Shown: positions 9,761-20,078 of the stretch, in pieces | Numbering within the stretch: position 1 is the first letter of the stretch | How the letters are laid out: each line of letters starts with the position of its first letter | NCBI GenBank assembly: GCA_002368175.1 | Contig: AP018172.1 | Coordinates: forward strand, 4,467,001-4,531,000 | Origin: Calothrix sp. NIES-2098 | Lineage (GTDB): Bacteria > Cyanobacteriota > Cyanobacteriia > Cyanobacteriales > Nostocaceae | Direction: 5' to 3' | DNA length: 64,000 nt | Program-made: the position numbers and the translations under genes | Notes under the pieces: generated by a model | Told to the model about the DNA's origin: nothing | Database searches by the model: none | The model's input: only the letters and a program-made list of their open reading frames with translations

Positions 9761-10811
9761 AGGCTGTAAGCAAAAATATTTCGGTATTGGTTATGAAATT
9801 TGTGTCATTCAGCTGATTTTAAGCTTTATTACTTAAAATATGACATTTTCTCCTATTTATCTGATTTTTTATGATTTTTTATCGCACTCAGGGCATAAAT
9901 AAACTGATTTTTATCTCCAAGCAGTCTTTCCCGTACTGCTAAAGTAAGTTCCCGATAGCGATCGCAATCTGTACCGCTCTAAAAGAATGTTACACAAATA
10001 TATGATAAATATCACATAAAAATTGTTAAGCAAGACTACAAAATGACTTTAGTATAATTAGATTCATCACTTCATTTAATGATAGACTGATTAACAGTTG
10101 CACTTAGTAAAAATTATGAAAGCGTACCTAGTTTTTAAAAAATTCGCAGGCTTTGTTCCTGTAATGCCAACCTTCTCAGATATTTTTTAAATGTAGAATT
10201 ATGTCATAATATTTTGACAGTTTTTAGGCGTAAAATCCTATGTTCGTTTAATAGTGAATAACATAAAAAATTAGCCATATTACTAAAAGTCTGATGATTT
10301 TTTATAGATAACTTGCAGAAGTAATAATTTTATCATTTACTCGTCAGATAAATTTTGCTAAATCAAGCTATAAATTGGTAACAAGGAAACAATGATGCCC
10401 AATCGATCGCATGGAGAAATGAAATAACGTTTATTTTTCTTCAGAACTTACAAAATGTATGTATGATACATAGTGCACATCACGTTTTGCGCTTCAGCGG
10501 ATTTTCGACATTTTAATTTCCTTGCTCGATAGCCTTGATAGCAGCTATGACGATAGGATTCATACTGCTTTTTGAAATACGCATAGGTACTACCCACCAG
10601 ATCGGGGATTTGATAGGTAATACCCTACACTTACTGAGATTTTTTCAAAAATCAAATTGGCTCGCTATATCCAAGTTAATAGGTCAACAACTTGCCAGTA
10701 TTTCATGCAGATTTCAGGCTCATATTCTAGTTAGAAAAACTTAATTAATGGGAATACTTATATAGTTAAAGCCATAAATAAAAAGCCATTGTGCAGATGA
10801 GGTAATCAGGT
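9761..10811. other. Long intergenic region upstream of divergent STAND and kinase genes
   Basis: This 1.05-kb AT-rich region separates two divergently transcribed genes. A 69-codon plus-strand ORF at 10535-10744 is open, but its composition is unconvincing and no homologue is recognised. A near-palindrome (ATGTATGTATGATACAT, about 10454-10470) could be an operator. No RNA gene is seen. Confidence 0.4.
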
Positions 10812-13800
10812 ATGACCGCAGGGCTGGACTTGGGATGGAAAATTTTAGGATACCAAGTTGTCGAACAACTCCATGTTAGTTCAAAAACTATTGTTTATCG
10901 AGGTATCCGAGAAACCGACCAGCAACCTGTAATTATCAAGTATCTGAAATCTAATTACCCAAGTTTTAAAGAACTGTTACAGTTTCGCAACCAGTACGCG
11001 ATCGCCAAAAATCTAGACTTTCCTGGTGTAGTGCAACATTACAGCCTCGAACCTTATGGTAATAGCTATGTGCTAATCATGGAAGACTTTGGTGGAATTT
11101 CGCTGCGAGACTATACCAAAACACAACCTCTAGAAATCGGCGAATTTTTGGCGATCGCGCTGCAAATTGTCGATATCCTCCACGAACTGCATCAGCACCG
11201 GGTGATTCACAAGGATCTCAAACCCGATAATATCGTCATCCATCCCCAGACTAAAGAAGTTAAACTGATTGACTTTAGCATAGCTTCCCTGCTACCCAGA
11301 GGAACTCAGGAAATTAAAAGCCCACATATTCTAGAAGGAACCCTAACTTACATTTCTCCAGAACAAACTGGACGGATGAACAGAGGAATTGACTATCGCA
11401 GTGATTTCTATTCCTTGGGGATCGCCTTTTTTGAACTGCTGACAGGTCAGCCTCCCTTTCAATCCCATGACCCAATCGAGTTGATTCACTGTCATATTGT
11501 CAAACAACCTGCACCTTTAGAGCAATTCAAAATTCGGTTTGAAGAGTCTACTACAGAGGTGACTGCTGCAAACGAGTGGCTTCACTGTTCGCTAAATTCC
11601 AAATTCAAAGTTGAAGCAATTCCCAAACCAGTTTCAGACATCATTGTGAAATTGCTGGCGAAAAATGCCGAAGACCGCTATCAGAGTGCATTAGGGCTGA
11701 GATATGATTTGGAAATTTGTTTAACTCAATGGCAAAAAACCGGAAAAATTGAACCTTTCGCGATTGGACAACGAGATGTGTGTAATCGCTTCCCGACTCC
11801 GGAAAAACTCTATGGTCGCCAAGCAGAAGTACAAACTTTGCTAGATGCATTCGAGCAAGAATCTGTCAGAAATACCTTACCTTTGCTTGCAGAAGGCTAC
11901 CAAAGTGGATTAGAAACTGGAGACTTACCTTGGGCTAGTATTTGCGCGATCGCTTACATTATGCATTCTTGGTTGGCTGGACAAGATTTAATAGAAATAA
12001 ATCGCGAAGCTGCGGAGTTTTGTACGCAGTTAACTCAACTCAAACAAGATGCACTAGTAAGTCAAATTCGCATTTTTCAGCAAGCGGTTTTAAATTTATT
12101 GGCGGATATTCATGAACCTTGGCATTTTGTGGGAGATGCTTTTAATGAAGAGCAAATGCTGCCAATTCTGCAACAAGGAAAAGACCAAACAGCCCTGTGC
12201 TATTTTCATTGCAATAAACTAGTACTTTATTATTTATTTGGGGAATTTGCATCGGCAGTTTCAGCTGCGATCGCTACAGAAAATTACCTGAGTGCGGCAA
12301 CAGGATTATTTATCTTGTCTAGTTTCTATACCTATGATTCTCTAGCTCATTTAGCAATTTATCCTCAAGTTTCCCCAGAGGAACAACAACGCATTGAGGA
12401 ACGAGTTTCTACCAACCAAGCAAAAATTAAAAAGTGGGCTGATGCTGCGCCAGCAAATCACCTGCACAAATTTTATTTAGTGGAAGCAGAACGCCATCGT
12501 GTTTTCGATTGCAAAGCCGCAGCACTTGAATTTTATGACTTGGCAATTACTACAGCTAGAACCAACGATTACCCCCATGAAGAAGCTTTAGCCAACGAAC
12601 TGGCAGCCAAATTCTATTTAGAATGGGGCAAAAATAGCATAATTCAAGAGTATTTAATTAACGCTTACTATTGCTATGCCCGTTGGGGTGCAACTGCCAA
12701 AATTAAGCATTTAGAAAAACGCTATTCACAGTTTCTTATTCCAATTTTACAATCAGATAGTATGCTGTTATTTTCTGATGTGACTATCCCAACGGAGATG
12801 TCCACTACATATAATGACAGTATCAGAGAAACTACAAAATATAGTAGCAGTGGTGTTTCGGCGGCATTAGATTTAGCAACCGTTTTAGATTCTTTTCAGA
12901 TGCTTTCTAGCGAAATTCATCTAGAAAAATTACTTTCAACTTTGCTGCAAGTCGTGCTAGAAAATGCAGGCGCAGATAAATGTGCGTTGCTCCTAAATAA
13001 AGAAGATAGGTTAGTTGTGGAAGCAACAATTGCAGTAGGGCAAGAACCGATCCTGCTACAATCTCTGCCCTTAGAAAAGACTCAGGAACTTCCAATTTTA
13101 TTAATTAAATCTGTCAAAAGAACGCTGCAACCTTCAGTATTAATTGATGTTGCCTTCGATCCTTTACTGATGGCCGATCCCTACATTTTGCATCATCAGC
13201 CCAAGAGTATTTTATGTACCCCAATTATGCATCAGGGCAAACTGTTGGGGATTTTATATCTAGAAAATAATTTGCTGACGGGAGCATTTACAAGCGAACG
13301 CGTCGAAATTCTCAATCTTATCTGTACTCAAGCTGCTATTTCTTTAGAAAATGCTCGTCTCTACCAGCGTTCTCAGATTTACAGTCAGCAGTTGGAGCAA
13401 TCTTTAGAAGAACTGCGAGCTAGTGATACCCGCTTTCAGAACCTCGCTGATAATATCCCCGGAATGATTTACCAGTTTCGTTTAGCTAGCGATGGTTCTA
13501 CATCAACACCTTATGTCAGTTGTGGTTGCTACGAGTTGTATGAGGTGACACCAGAAGAAGTGCTAGCGGGAACGTATAATCTTTACTCCATGAATCATCC
13601 CGACGAGCTTTCACAGCTTGAGCAGTTAATTACTCACTCTGCGCAAACTTTAACGCCATTTAGGCACGAATGGCGGATTATCACACCTTCAGGAAAATTA
13701 AAATGGATTCAATCGGCTGCCCAGCCTCAACTACAAAAAGATGGCTCGATTATATGGGATGGTATCGTCATTGATATTAGCGAACGGCAAGCTGCGCTGC

Positions 13801-14723
13801 GCGAACGCAAACTTGCGGAAGCGCAAGCGCAGCAAAAAGCTCAAGAATTAGAACAAGCCTTGCAAGATTTGCAACAAACCCAATTACAACTGGTGCAAAA
13901 TGAGAAAATGTCTGCCTTGGGTAATCTGGTTGCAGGTGTGGCACATGAAATCAATAATCCCCTGGGATTCTTAGCAGGTAACTTGCAACCCGCTAAAAAT
14001 TATATTCAAGACCTCTTGGGAATACTCGATCTCTATGAGCAACAATTTCCCGATCCCGGTGAAGCGATCGCAGAGGAAATAGAAGCGATCGACCTGGAAT
14101 ATCTGCGTGAAGACTTACCCAAGCTCATCGACTCTATGAAATTTGGTATCGATCGCATTCGCAGTATTAGTAATAGTCTGCGGATCTTTTCCCGCGCCGA
14201 TCGAGATGAAAAAATTCCTTTTAATATTCACGAAGGTCTTAACAGTACTATCATGATTCTCAAGCATCGCCTCAAAGCTAACGAACAACGTCCCGCAATT
14301 GAGGTAATTACAAATTATGGGAATTTACCTGCGGTGGAATGCTTTCCCGGACAAATTAACCAAGTGTTTATGAATATTTTGGCAAACGCCATTGATAGTT
14401 TAGAGGAATTCAACCAGCAACGCCGACAAGGTAAGTTTCGTCCGCATTCGCATCAAATCACAATTCATACCGAACTCGTTCAAGATCGTGTCGTTATTCG
14501 CATCAAAGATAACGGTATCGGTATGAGCGAAGAAGTCAAGGCGAGAATCTTTGAACACCTGTATACTACCAAAGCCGTTGGCAAAGGTACGGGTTTGGGA
14601 TTAGCGATCGCGCGTCAAATTATCATTGAGCGCCATCAGGGAAGCATTGATGTAGATTCAGTTCTCGGTGAAGGTTCCGAGTTTATCATTACGCTACCGA
14701 TTAAAGCTCAAAGTAGCCTGTAA
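10812..14723 (+). CDS. Hybrid Ser/Thr kinase - GAF - PAS - histidine kinase, missing the central ATPase
   Basis: This 1303-aa member of the cyanobacterial HstK-like family has an N-terminal eukaryotic-type kinase (about 12-270; catalytic loop HKDLKPDN, and the metal motif written IDFS instead of DFG). A truncated middle follows, then GAF (about 687-850), PAS (about 873-993) and a histidine kinase with H-box VAGVAHEINNPLG and N/G boxes (FMNILANAID, GKGTGLGLAIARQ). The full-length relative at 36252-42230 carries an AAA-type ATPase and some 750 residues of helical repeats after the shared sequence YGRxxEVQTLLxAF. Here that sequence joins directly to the TLPxLxEGYxxGLExGxL segment near residue 345, so the ATPase is absent but the frame is kept. 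Function as a stress or nutrient sensor is inferred from the family. Confidence 0.9.
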   Translation: MTAGLDLGWKILGYQVVEQLHVSSKTIVYRGIRETDQQPVIIKYLKSNYPSFKELLQFRNQYAIAKNLDFPGVVQHYSLEPYGNSYVLIMEDFGGISLRDYTKTQPLEIGEFLAIALQIVDILHELHQHRVIHKDLKPDNIVIHPQTKEVKLIDFSIASLLPRGTQEIKSPHILEGTLTYISPEQTGRMNRGIDYRSDFYSLGIAFFELLTGQPPFQSHDPIELIHCHIVKQPAPLEQFKIRFEESTTEVTAANEWLHCSLNSKFKVEAIPKPVSDIIVKLLAKNAEDRYQSALGLRYDLEICLTQWQKTGKIEPFAIGQRDVCNRFPTPEKLYGRQAEVQTLLDAFEQESVRNTLPLLAEGYQSGLETGDLPWASICAIAYIMHSWLAGQDLIEINREAAEFCTQLTQLKQDALVSQIRIFQQAVLNLLADIHEPWHFVGDAFNEEQMLPILQQGKDQTALCYFHCNKLVLYYLFGEFASAVSAAIATENYLSAATGLFILSSFYTYDSLAHLAIYPQVSPEEQQRIEERVSTNQAKIKKWADAAPANHLHKFYLVEAERHRVFDCKAAALEFYDLAITTARTNDYPHEEALANELAAKFYLEWGKNSIIQEYLINAYYCYARWGATAKIKHLEKRYSQFLIPILQSDSMLLFSDVTIPTEMSTTYNDSIRETTKYSSSGVSAALDLATVLDSFQMLSSEIHLEKLLSTLLQVVLENAGADKCALLLNKEDRLVVEATIAVGQEPILLQSLPLEKTQELPILLIKSVKRTLQPSVLIDVAFDPLLMADPYILHHQPKSILCTPIMHQGKLLGILYLENNLLTGAFTSERVEILNLICTQAAISLENARLYQRSQIYSQQLEQSLEELRASDTRFQNLADNIPGMIYQFRLASDGSTSTPYVSCGCYELYEVTPEEVLAGTYNLYSMNHPDELSQLEQLITHSAQTLTPFRHEWRIITPSGKLKWIQSAAQPQLQKDGSIIWDGIVIDISERQAALRERKLAEAQAQQKAQELEQALQDLQQTQLQLVQNEKMSALGNLVAGVAHEINNPLGFLAGNLQPAKNYIQDLLGILDLYEQQFPDPGEAIAEEIEAIDLEYLREDLPKLIDSMKFGIDRIRSISNSLRIFSRADRDEKIPFNIHEGLNSTIMILKHRLKANEQRPAIEVITNYGNLPAVECFPGQINQVFMNILANAIDSLEEFNQQRRQGKFRPHSHQITIHTELVQDRVVIRIKDNGIGMSEEVKARIFEHLYTTKAVGKGTGLGLAIARQIIIERHQGSIDVDSVLGEGSEFIITLPIKAQSSL

Positions 14724-14818
14724 CACAAGGTTATTAAAAAAAGCGATCGCTCTCAATTTCAGTGCGTAATTGCTTTATTGTATAAAAATCAATTATGCAT
14801 AAGATAATACGGTAAATA

Positions 14819-15817
14819 ATGCTCAACTGGAAAAGAACCATCCTGACCACTAGTTCTTTGTGCCTGTTTCTCTGCTCTGCAACCCTACCAGTCTTAGCTA
14901 AACCAACCCCACAAAGAAAACCCGCAGCCACATCATCAAGCCTCTACGAACAAGCTAAAAAACAACTCCCTGAAGATTTTTATGCTCTTTACCGAGTCGT
15001 AGATCGGATTGCACGTGCCAATGAATTTGATACTCGACCTTGGCGGATAGTCGCTATCCCCAAATATGATGTCAATGCTTTTGCGACTGATGTCAATCTC
15101 ATAGCTGTGTACGATGGTATACTTGACCAATTAGCAGGCGATTCTTCAGCATTAGCTTGTGTAGTTGCCCACGAAATGGGTCATCATGTTAAACGCCATC
15201 TCGCTGTGGGTGCAGCGCAAAAAACTGAGTTGATTGCCAAAATTGAGGAAGAAGCCAAAAAAGAAGTTTTAGGAGAACAACAAGCTGCAAATAACGAATC
15301 AACTGCTGCTGTTGTTGGTGGTGCAGTTGTGAATCGTGTAGTTGGGGGAACTATTGGCGGTTTGTTAGGATCTGTGCTGGGAAATCAAGGCGTGCAACGC
15401 CAAGCAGATTCACAAAAACGCATTAATCTAATTATTGAAACCAAGAAAAAAGAGCTAGAAGAACGTCTAGCAACACAAGAAAGACAGCATGAAACCGAAG
15501 CTGATGAAATTGGCTATATAGCCTCTGTTAAAGCAGGTTTTGATCCTGAAGGCTGTCTGAGAGTTATGCAGGTGCTATCTCAAATTCCTGGTTCGGAAGC
15601 TGATACAGATCATCCATCTGTACCCAAAAGAATTGAAGCAATTAAAGCTTTAACGATTAAATATCCACCGCAAACTTTGGCGAAAGAAGGCGAAGCTAGA
15701 ATCGCTAAAACCAAACCTCTAACCTATAACCTTTCTAAAGATCGGGCATCGTTAAGAATTAACTCCACTCGTGGCGGATCGCAAGCCGATGATATAGACC
15801 GGAGATTTGGTAAGTAA
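14819..15817 (+). CDS. M48 family zinc metallopeptidase, exported
   Basis: The 332-aa product has a signal peptide (TILTTSSLCLFLCSATLPVLA, cut before KP) and the peptidase motif HEMGHH (118-123). The third zinc ligand lies in HETEADEIGY further downstream. Between them sits a glycine-rich insertion (VVGGAVVNRVVGGTIGGLLG) that may touch or enter a membrane, flanked by charged coiled-coil sequence. Members of this group (LoiP/BepA-like) degrade misfolded envelope proteins. It is monocistronic: the upstream kinase gene ends 96 bp before it and a strong hairpin follows. Confidence 0.88.
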   Translation: MLNWKRTILTTSSLCLFLCSATLPVLAKPTPQRKPAATSSSLYEQAKKQLPEDFYALYRVVDRIARANEFDTRPWRIVAIPKYDVNAFATDVNLIAVYDGILDQLAGDSSALACVVAHEMGHHVKRHLAVGAAQKTELIAKIEEEAKKEVLGEQQAANNESTAAVVGGAVVNRVVGGTIGGLLGSVLGNQGVQRQADSQKRINLIIETKKKELEERLATQERQHETEADEIGYIASVKAGFDPEGCLRVMQVLSQIPGSEADTDHPSVPKRIEAIKALTIKYPPQTLAKEGEARIAKTKPLTYNLSKDRASLRINSTRGGSQADDIDRRFGK

Positions 15818-15860
15818 AAACACGGTATTTAACGCAGATTTATTGAGAGCAATTGCAGCA

Positions 15861-15898
15861 ATAAACCCAACACAGGAGAGATAAAGTGTTGGGTTTAT
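15861..15898 (+). terminator. Strong stem-loop after the M48 peptidase gene
   Basis: A perfect 13-bp inverted repeat, ATAAACCCAACAC at 15861-15873 and its complement at 15886-15898, encloses a 12-nt loop. A short T-rich stretch follows. It probably ends transcription of the M48 gene. Confidence 0.6.
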
Positions 15899-15992
15899 CT
15901 TTGGTATTAAATTTTGCCAAAATAACTGACAAAAATATACCAAGATTTTGAATTTTTGGGATAAACTGATGCCATTGTGTGAGGAATAAACG

Positions 15993-17147
15993 ATGGTTAA
16001 TCAAAAGCTGGGACGTTTGTTTTCAGTGGGGTTTATTAGTGTTTGCTTTTGTTTGGGTATTGGTATAGGAATTATTATCCGTTTTGGACAGATACAGCGT
16101 TCAGATGCGGCAACATCACCTACAGAAAATCTACCATTTCCCTTCGTTATTCCTGAAAATCAGCAAATACCTTCAGACACAATCACTATTAAAGCAGTTG
16201 GAGATGTAATTCCGGGAACCAATTTTCCTAATCATAGATTGCCTCGCTTTCGCGATGAACTGCTGCCAAAATCGGTAAGAGGTTATTTACAAGGGGCTGA
16301 TATTTTATTTGGGAATTTTGAAAGTAGTTTAACTACCTATCCTTACAGTTCTAAAGATATGAGTAAAGGACAAATTTTTGCCTTTCGCTCTCCACCTGAT
16401 TATGCCAAGCTATTTGCTGATGTTGGGTTTGATGTCTTCAATTTGGCAAACAACCATGCAATGGATTTTGGTATTGTCGGTTTTCAAGATACAGTCAAGA
16501 ATCTCGCGGCTGTTGGTATCGAAACATTAGGTCATAAAAACCAAATTCTCTATTTAGAAGCTAATAATATTCCGGTAGCAATGATCGGATTTACTACTTA
16601 TAATTTTTATAATTCTGTTCACGATCTAGCAGCAGCAAAAGCTCTAGTATTAGAAGCCAAAAATAATGCCAATATTGTAGTCGTATCAATGCAAGTAGGG
16701 GCTGAAGGCACAGGCGCATTACACGTTAAGGATAAAACAGAGTTTTTCTATGGAGAAAACCGAGGCAATTCTCTAAAGTTTGCCCGCACAATGATAGATA
16801 TGGGTGCGGACTTAGTGATTGGACACGGGCCTCATGTTCCCAGAGCATTAGAGGTGTATAAAGGAAAATTGATTGCTTATTCTTTGGGCAACTTTTTAGG
16901 ATACCGAACTTTATCTACCGCTGCTGAGACAGGTTATTCAATGATTTTAGAAGCTAAACTTAACTCTAAAGGCGATTTGGTATCTGGTAAAGTTATTCCG
17001 ATTCATCTAGATCGTCAAGGAATTCCCAGAGTCGATCAGCGTTTCCGAACTGTGGGACTTTTGCGCTATTTAAACAATCAAGATTTTCCCAATAATCCGC
17101 TGAAGTTTAATAAAAAAGGCGAGATTGTCGTGATGAATAGTAAGTAG
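15993..17147 (+). CDS. CapA-like metallophosphatase-fold protein
   Basis: The 384-aa product carries an N-terminal membrane anchor (about 11-30, VGFISVCFCLGIGIGIIIRF) and a PGA_cap domain. Visible signatures are IKAVGDVIPGTNF, FGNFESSLT, NLANNHAMDFG and GHGPHVPRALEVYKGKLIAY. The domain belongs to the calcineurin-like fold and is named after the poly-gamma-glutamate capsule protein CapA. In cyanobacteria no capB/capC usually accompanies it and none is present here, so its substrate is unknown. A GAGG Shine-Dalgarno precedes the ATG. A T-run terminator follows. Confidence 0.85.
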   Translation: MVNQKLGRLFSVGFISVCFCLGIGIGIIIRFGQIQRSDAATSPTENLPFPFVIPENQQIPSDTITIKAVGDVIPGTNFPNHRLPRFRDELLPKSVRGYLQGADILFGNFESSLTTYPYSSKDMSKGQIFAFRSPPDYAKLFADVGFDVFNLANNHAMDFGIVGFQDTVKNLAAVGIETLGHKNQILYLEANNIPVAMIGFTTYNFYNSVHDLAAAKALVLEAKNNANIVVVSMQVGAEGTGALHVKDKTEFFYGENRGNSLKFARTMIDMGADLVIGHGPHVPRALEVYKGKLIAYSLGNFLGYRTLSTAAETGYSMILEAKLNSKGDLVSGKVIPIHLDRQGIPRVDQRFRTVGLLRYLNNQDFPNNPLKFNKKGEIVVMNSK

Positions 17148-17188
17148 TGAATTTTATTAATTTAAGCACAAAAGTAGAAGAAATACTC

Positions 17189-17226
17189 GCTCCATTTGGG
17201 TAGAACTCAGATGGAGCAATTTTTTT
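17189..17226 (+). terminator. Rho-independent terminator after capA-like gene
   Basis: GCTCCAT at 17189-17195 pairs with ATGGAGC at 17211-17217, followed by a run of seven T residues at 17220-17226. Confidence 0.75.
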
Positions 17227-17262
17227 AGTATTATTACTCTCTGTAAATATTGAGAGTTTTAA

Positions 17263-17387
17263 TAAAATACGGTTCAGTTAAGAGAGATTGTAGGGGCACA
17301 ACGTCCACAATTTTTTGGTGTATACAGTAATCTTATCGGTGCCCTGCCCCTACGAAATATTGCATCTCAGCCTAACTGAACTGTATT
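17263..17387. mobile_element. MITE-like element with 9-bp direct repeats
   Basis: This 125-bp non-coding element has inverted ends: AATACGGTTCAGTTAAG near 17266 and the complement of AATACAGTTCAGTTAG ending at 17387. It is flanked by the 9-bp direct repeat GAGTTTTAA (17254-17262 and 17388-17396), which looks like a target-site duplication. Inside are two inverted copies of the GTAGGGGCA motif that also forms stand-alone palindromes elsewhere in the window. No transposase gene is present, so it would need one in trans. Confidence 0.7.
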
Positions 17388-17640
17388 GAGTTTTAAGAGA
17401 AATTAATACAGTAAAAAATTAAGCGTAGTATTAAATTTATCTGTAATCGCACTGTTTGAGTAAATAGATCTGACAAAATATGCAGGTCGGGTATCAAACT
17501 CAGGAGCAATTGCGATCGCCAAAATAACTCCACCCAGTACCGTACTCTATCAGCGTTTTTAGCTCTAGAGGGGAGAAGGAATTTGCTGATATTGATGAGC
17601 TTTGTAACACTTACGCTGAAGTCCCAAGAGAAATCAAGCT

Positions 17641-19182
17641 ATGACTGATGCAAACATCAATAATCTAACTAATGAATTACTAGATCAACCAGCACCGCCA
17701 TGTGTCATGGTCATCTTTGGTGCTGCGGGTGATTTAACCAAACGTCTATTAATACCAGCTCTTTACAATCTGGCACGCGCTGGTCTGCTACCAAAAGAAT
17801 TTGCAGTCGTTGGTGTAGCTCGTGCGCAGATGAGTAATGACGAGTTTCGCGCCAAGTTAAGTCAGGATATCCAGAAGTTTGCCACAGTTCCAGTAGACGC
17901 GCAGCTGTGGGAAAAATTTCAACAACGGCTGTATTATTTGGCAGGCGAATTTGAAGATACAAATACTTATAGCGACCTGGAAAATTTACTAGCACATGTA
18001 GACCAAGAAGCGGGTACTCAAGGTAACTACCTCTACTACCTAGCAACTTCGCCTAACTTTTTTAGCAACATCATCTGGCAACTTGGAGCTAGTGGTTTGT
18101 CTCGTGAAGAACACGGACATTGGCGGCGCGTCATCATTGAAAAACCTTTCGGGCATGATTTAGATTCTGCACGGGCGCTGAACAAAAATATCTCCAGTGT
18201 GTTAGCAGAAAATCAAATTTATCGCATCGATCATTATCTTGGTAAAGAGACGGTACAAAATATTCTGGTTTTTCGGTTTGGTAACGGACTTTATGAGCCG
18301 ATTTGGAATCACCGTTACATCGACCACATACAAATTACGGTGGCGGAAAAAGTCGGTGTCGAGGGAAGAGGTGGTTTCTATGAAGGGACGGGTGCTGTCC
18401 GCGATATGGTGCAAAATCACTTGTTTCAATTGCTCTCAATGATTGCAATGGAACCACCTGTCTCATTTGAGGCGGATGCTGTGCGAGATGAAAAATCTAA
18501 ATTGCTCAAGTCAATTCAACCTCTCACACCCGAAGATGTGCTGACGCATACGGTGCGGGGACAGTACGGTAAAGGAACGATCGACGGGTCAACTGTACCT
18601 GGCTACCGTTCTGAACCACGAGTTGCGCCAGATTCTACTACTGAAACCTATGCTGCTTTAAAGTTGAATATCGATAACTGGCGCTGGGCTGGTGTACCAT
18701 TCTACCTACGTACAGGTAAACATTTAACCCAGCGTGTAACAGAAGTGGCTATTCAGTTTAAGCGAGTTCCTTCTCTGTTATTCCGCCAAACATCTATCGA
18801 TTGCCTCACACCCAACTTTTTAGTACTCCGGATTCAGCCAAATGAAGGTATTAGCTTTCAATTTGGCGCGAAAATTCCCGGCCCGACTGTACGCATGGGT
18901 GCAGTAGAAATGGACTTTTGTTACGCCGATTATTTTGGTGCTACACCCAGTACGGGCTACGAAACCCTACTCTATGACTGCATGATTGGCGATGCCACTT
19001 TGTTTCAGCGCGCTGATAATGTGGAGTTGGGCTGGAGTGTGGTGACTCCGATTCTGGATGTCTGGAAAGCACTTCCCCCACGTAATTTTCCCAACTATGC
19101 GGCGGGTAGTTGGGGGCCAAAGGAAGCAGATGAACTATTAGCACGGGATGGACGTCAATGGCGGGCTATTGCTGAAGGCTAA
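17641..19182 (+). CDS. zwf: Glucose-6-phosphate 1-dehydrogenase
   Basis: The 513-aa enzyme oxidises glucose-6-phosphate to 6-phosphogluconolactone with NADP, the first step of the oxidative pentose phosphate pathway. This is the main source of NADPH in the dark and in heterocysts. The dinucleotide loop is [10 protein letters not shown] (26-35) and the substrate/catalytic signature RIDHYLGKE lies at 195-203. Length is normal for the family. In many Nostocales zwf lies in an fbp-tal-zwf-opcA cluster. Here no tal, fbp or opcA is adjacent, so this may be a second isozyme or a relocated gene. Confidence 0.95.
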   Translation: MTDANINNLTNELLDQPAPPCVMVIFGAAGDLTKRLLIPALYNLARAGLLPKEFAVVGVARAQMSNDEFRAKLSQDIQKFATVPVDAQLWEKFQQRLYYLAGEFEDTNTYSDLENLLAHVDQEAGTQGNYLYYLATSPNFFSNIIWQLGASGLSREEHGHWRRVIIEKPFGHDLDSARALNKNISSVLAENQIYRIDHYLGKETVQNILVFRFGNGLYEPIWNHRYIDHIQITVAEKVGVEGRGGFYEGTGAVRDMVQNHLFQLLSMIAMEPPVSFEADAVRDEKSKLLKSIQPLTPEDVLTHTVRGQYGKGTIDGSTVPGYRSEPRVAPDSTTETYAALKLNIDNWRWAGVPFYLRTGKHLTQRVTEVAIQFKRVPSLLFRQTSIDCLTPNFLVLRIQPNEGISFQFGAKIPGPTVRMGAVEMDFCYADYFGATPSTGYETLLYDCMIGDATLFQRADNVELGWSVVTPILDVWKALPPRNFPNYAAGSWGPKEADELLARDGRQWRAIAEG

Positions 19183-19262
19183 CTTTGCCGAAATTTTATT
19201 GTTGTGAAGTACTCCGCACTTCGTAAAACAACCTGCGGAGCTTCCCTTGCGATGACAAGCGT

Positions 19263-19688
19263 TCAACCGGAAATGATATCTGTTAGCAAAAATACTTTGA
19301 AAATTCGTTTGAGAGACGTAACTTTAATCAGCCCGATCGCATTTGGCACATCTAGCCATTGCCGTTCTCTATGACCCGCTTCGGGATAATCTTCACTCAG
19401 CTGCTCTACTGGTAATAAATACATCTTGACACGGTAATTTTTACCTTGTTTGCGATACCTATAAGTACCAATTTCACGAGTATTTATCTGACCAATTATT
19501 CCCGCTTCCTCCCAAGCTTCTTTGGCTGCTGAATCTGGTGGACTCATACCATTGGGAATATCTCCTTTGGGTATTACCCAATTTTGGCGATCGCGGCTGG
19601 TAATTAGCAAGACTTCGATTTTGCCATCTTGAATTCTATAAGGAATCACCCCGGACTGCTTGAATACTTTGTTGACTTTTGGACTCAT
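19263..19688 (-). CDS. Nudix hydrolase
   Basis: This 141-aa protein has a single Nudix domain. The box is read as PKGDIPNGMSPPDSAAKEAW followed by EEAGI: the core REUxEExGU is present with Lys for Arg, while the usual upstream Glu of the box is not obvious. The N-terminus (SGVIPYRIQDGKIEVLLITS) and the substrate-side segment GTYRYRKQGKNYRVKMYLL fit the diphosphoinositol/diadenosine polyphosphate hydrolase branch. The substrate cannot be settled. It converges with zwf and is otherwise isolated. Confidence 0.85.
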   Translation of the reverse strand: MSPKVNKVFKQSGVIPYRIQDGKIEVLLITSRDRQNWVIPKGDIPNGMSPPDSAAKEAWEEAGIIGQINTREIGTYRYRKQGKNYRVKMYLLPVEQLSEDYPEAGHRERQWLDVPNAIGLIKVTSLKRIFKVFLLTDIISG

Positions 19689-20078
19689 GTAACTTGTATC
19701 CTATGGTGTCATTCAACCTCGCCCAGTGTAATGGCTAATCCTCAAGTAATTGAGACGATTTACTGAGAAAATAGTGCCACTTAGCTTTACCATACGCTTT
19801 GTAACGAAATTTGCCTTACAATCATACTTCGTAGCATCTGTGTAGGAGTATGCCACCTTTTAAGGTTCATGCTACCTAATTTTTCTGAATTCAACAGAGA
19901 TATAAGTACTAACTATAGCAATCTGATAGCGATAAATCAGAGACTAGACACTAAAGAATGAGCTTTAATTTGAGTTAACAGGAGTTGGCGATCGCAATAG
20001 GGTATCGCACACAGAAAGCGATCGCACTCTCACTCATCTCACAGTATTCTCTGACTTTTGCTGCTTGACATTGCTGGC
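19689..20078. other. Intergenic region
   Basis: This 390-bp stretch between two minus-strand genes holds two HIP1 octamers (near 19988 and 20018) but no convincing ORF, RNA gene or repeat array. It should include the Nudix gene promoter. Confidence 0.4.

Noticed and set aside
10454..10470. NtcA site (GTA-N8-TAC)
   Set aside because: The near-palindrome has GTA-N7-TAC spacing, which does not fit NtcA; left as an unassigned possible operator.
10535..10744. 69-codon plus-strand ORF upstream of the short hybrid kinase
   Set aside because: No Shine-Dalgarno, no recognisable motif and composition like the surrounding AT-rich intergenic DNA.
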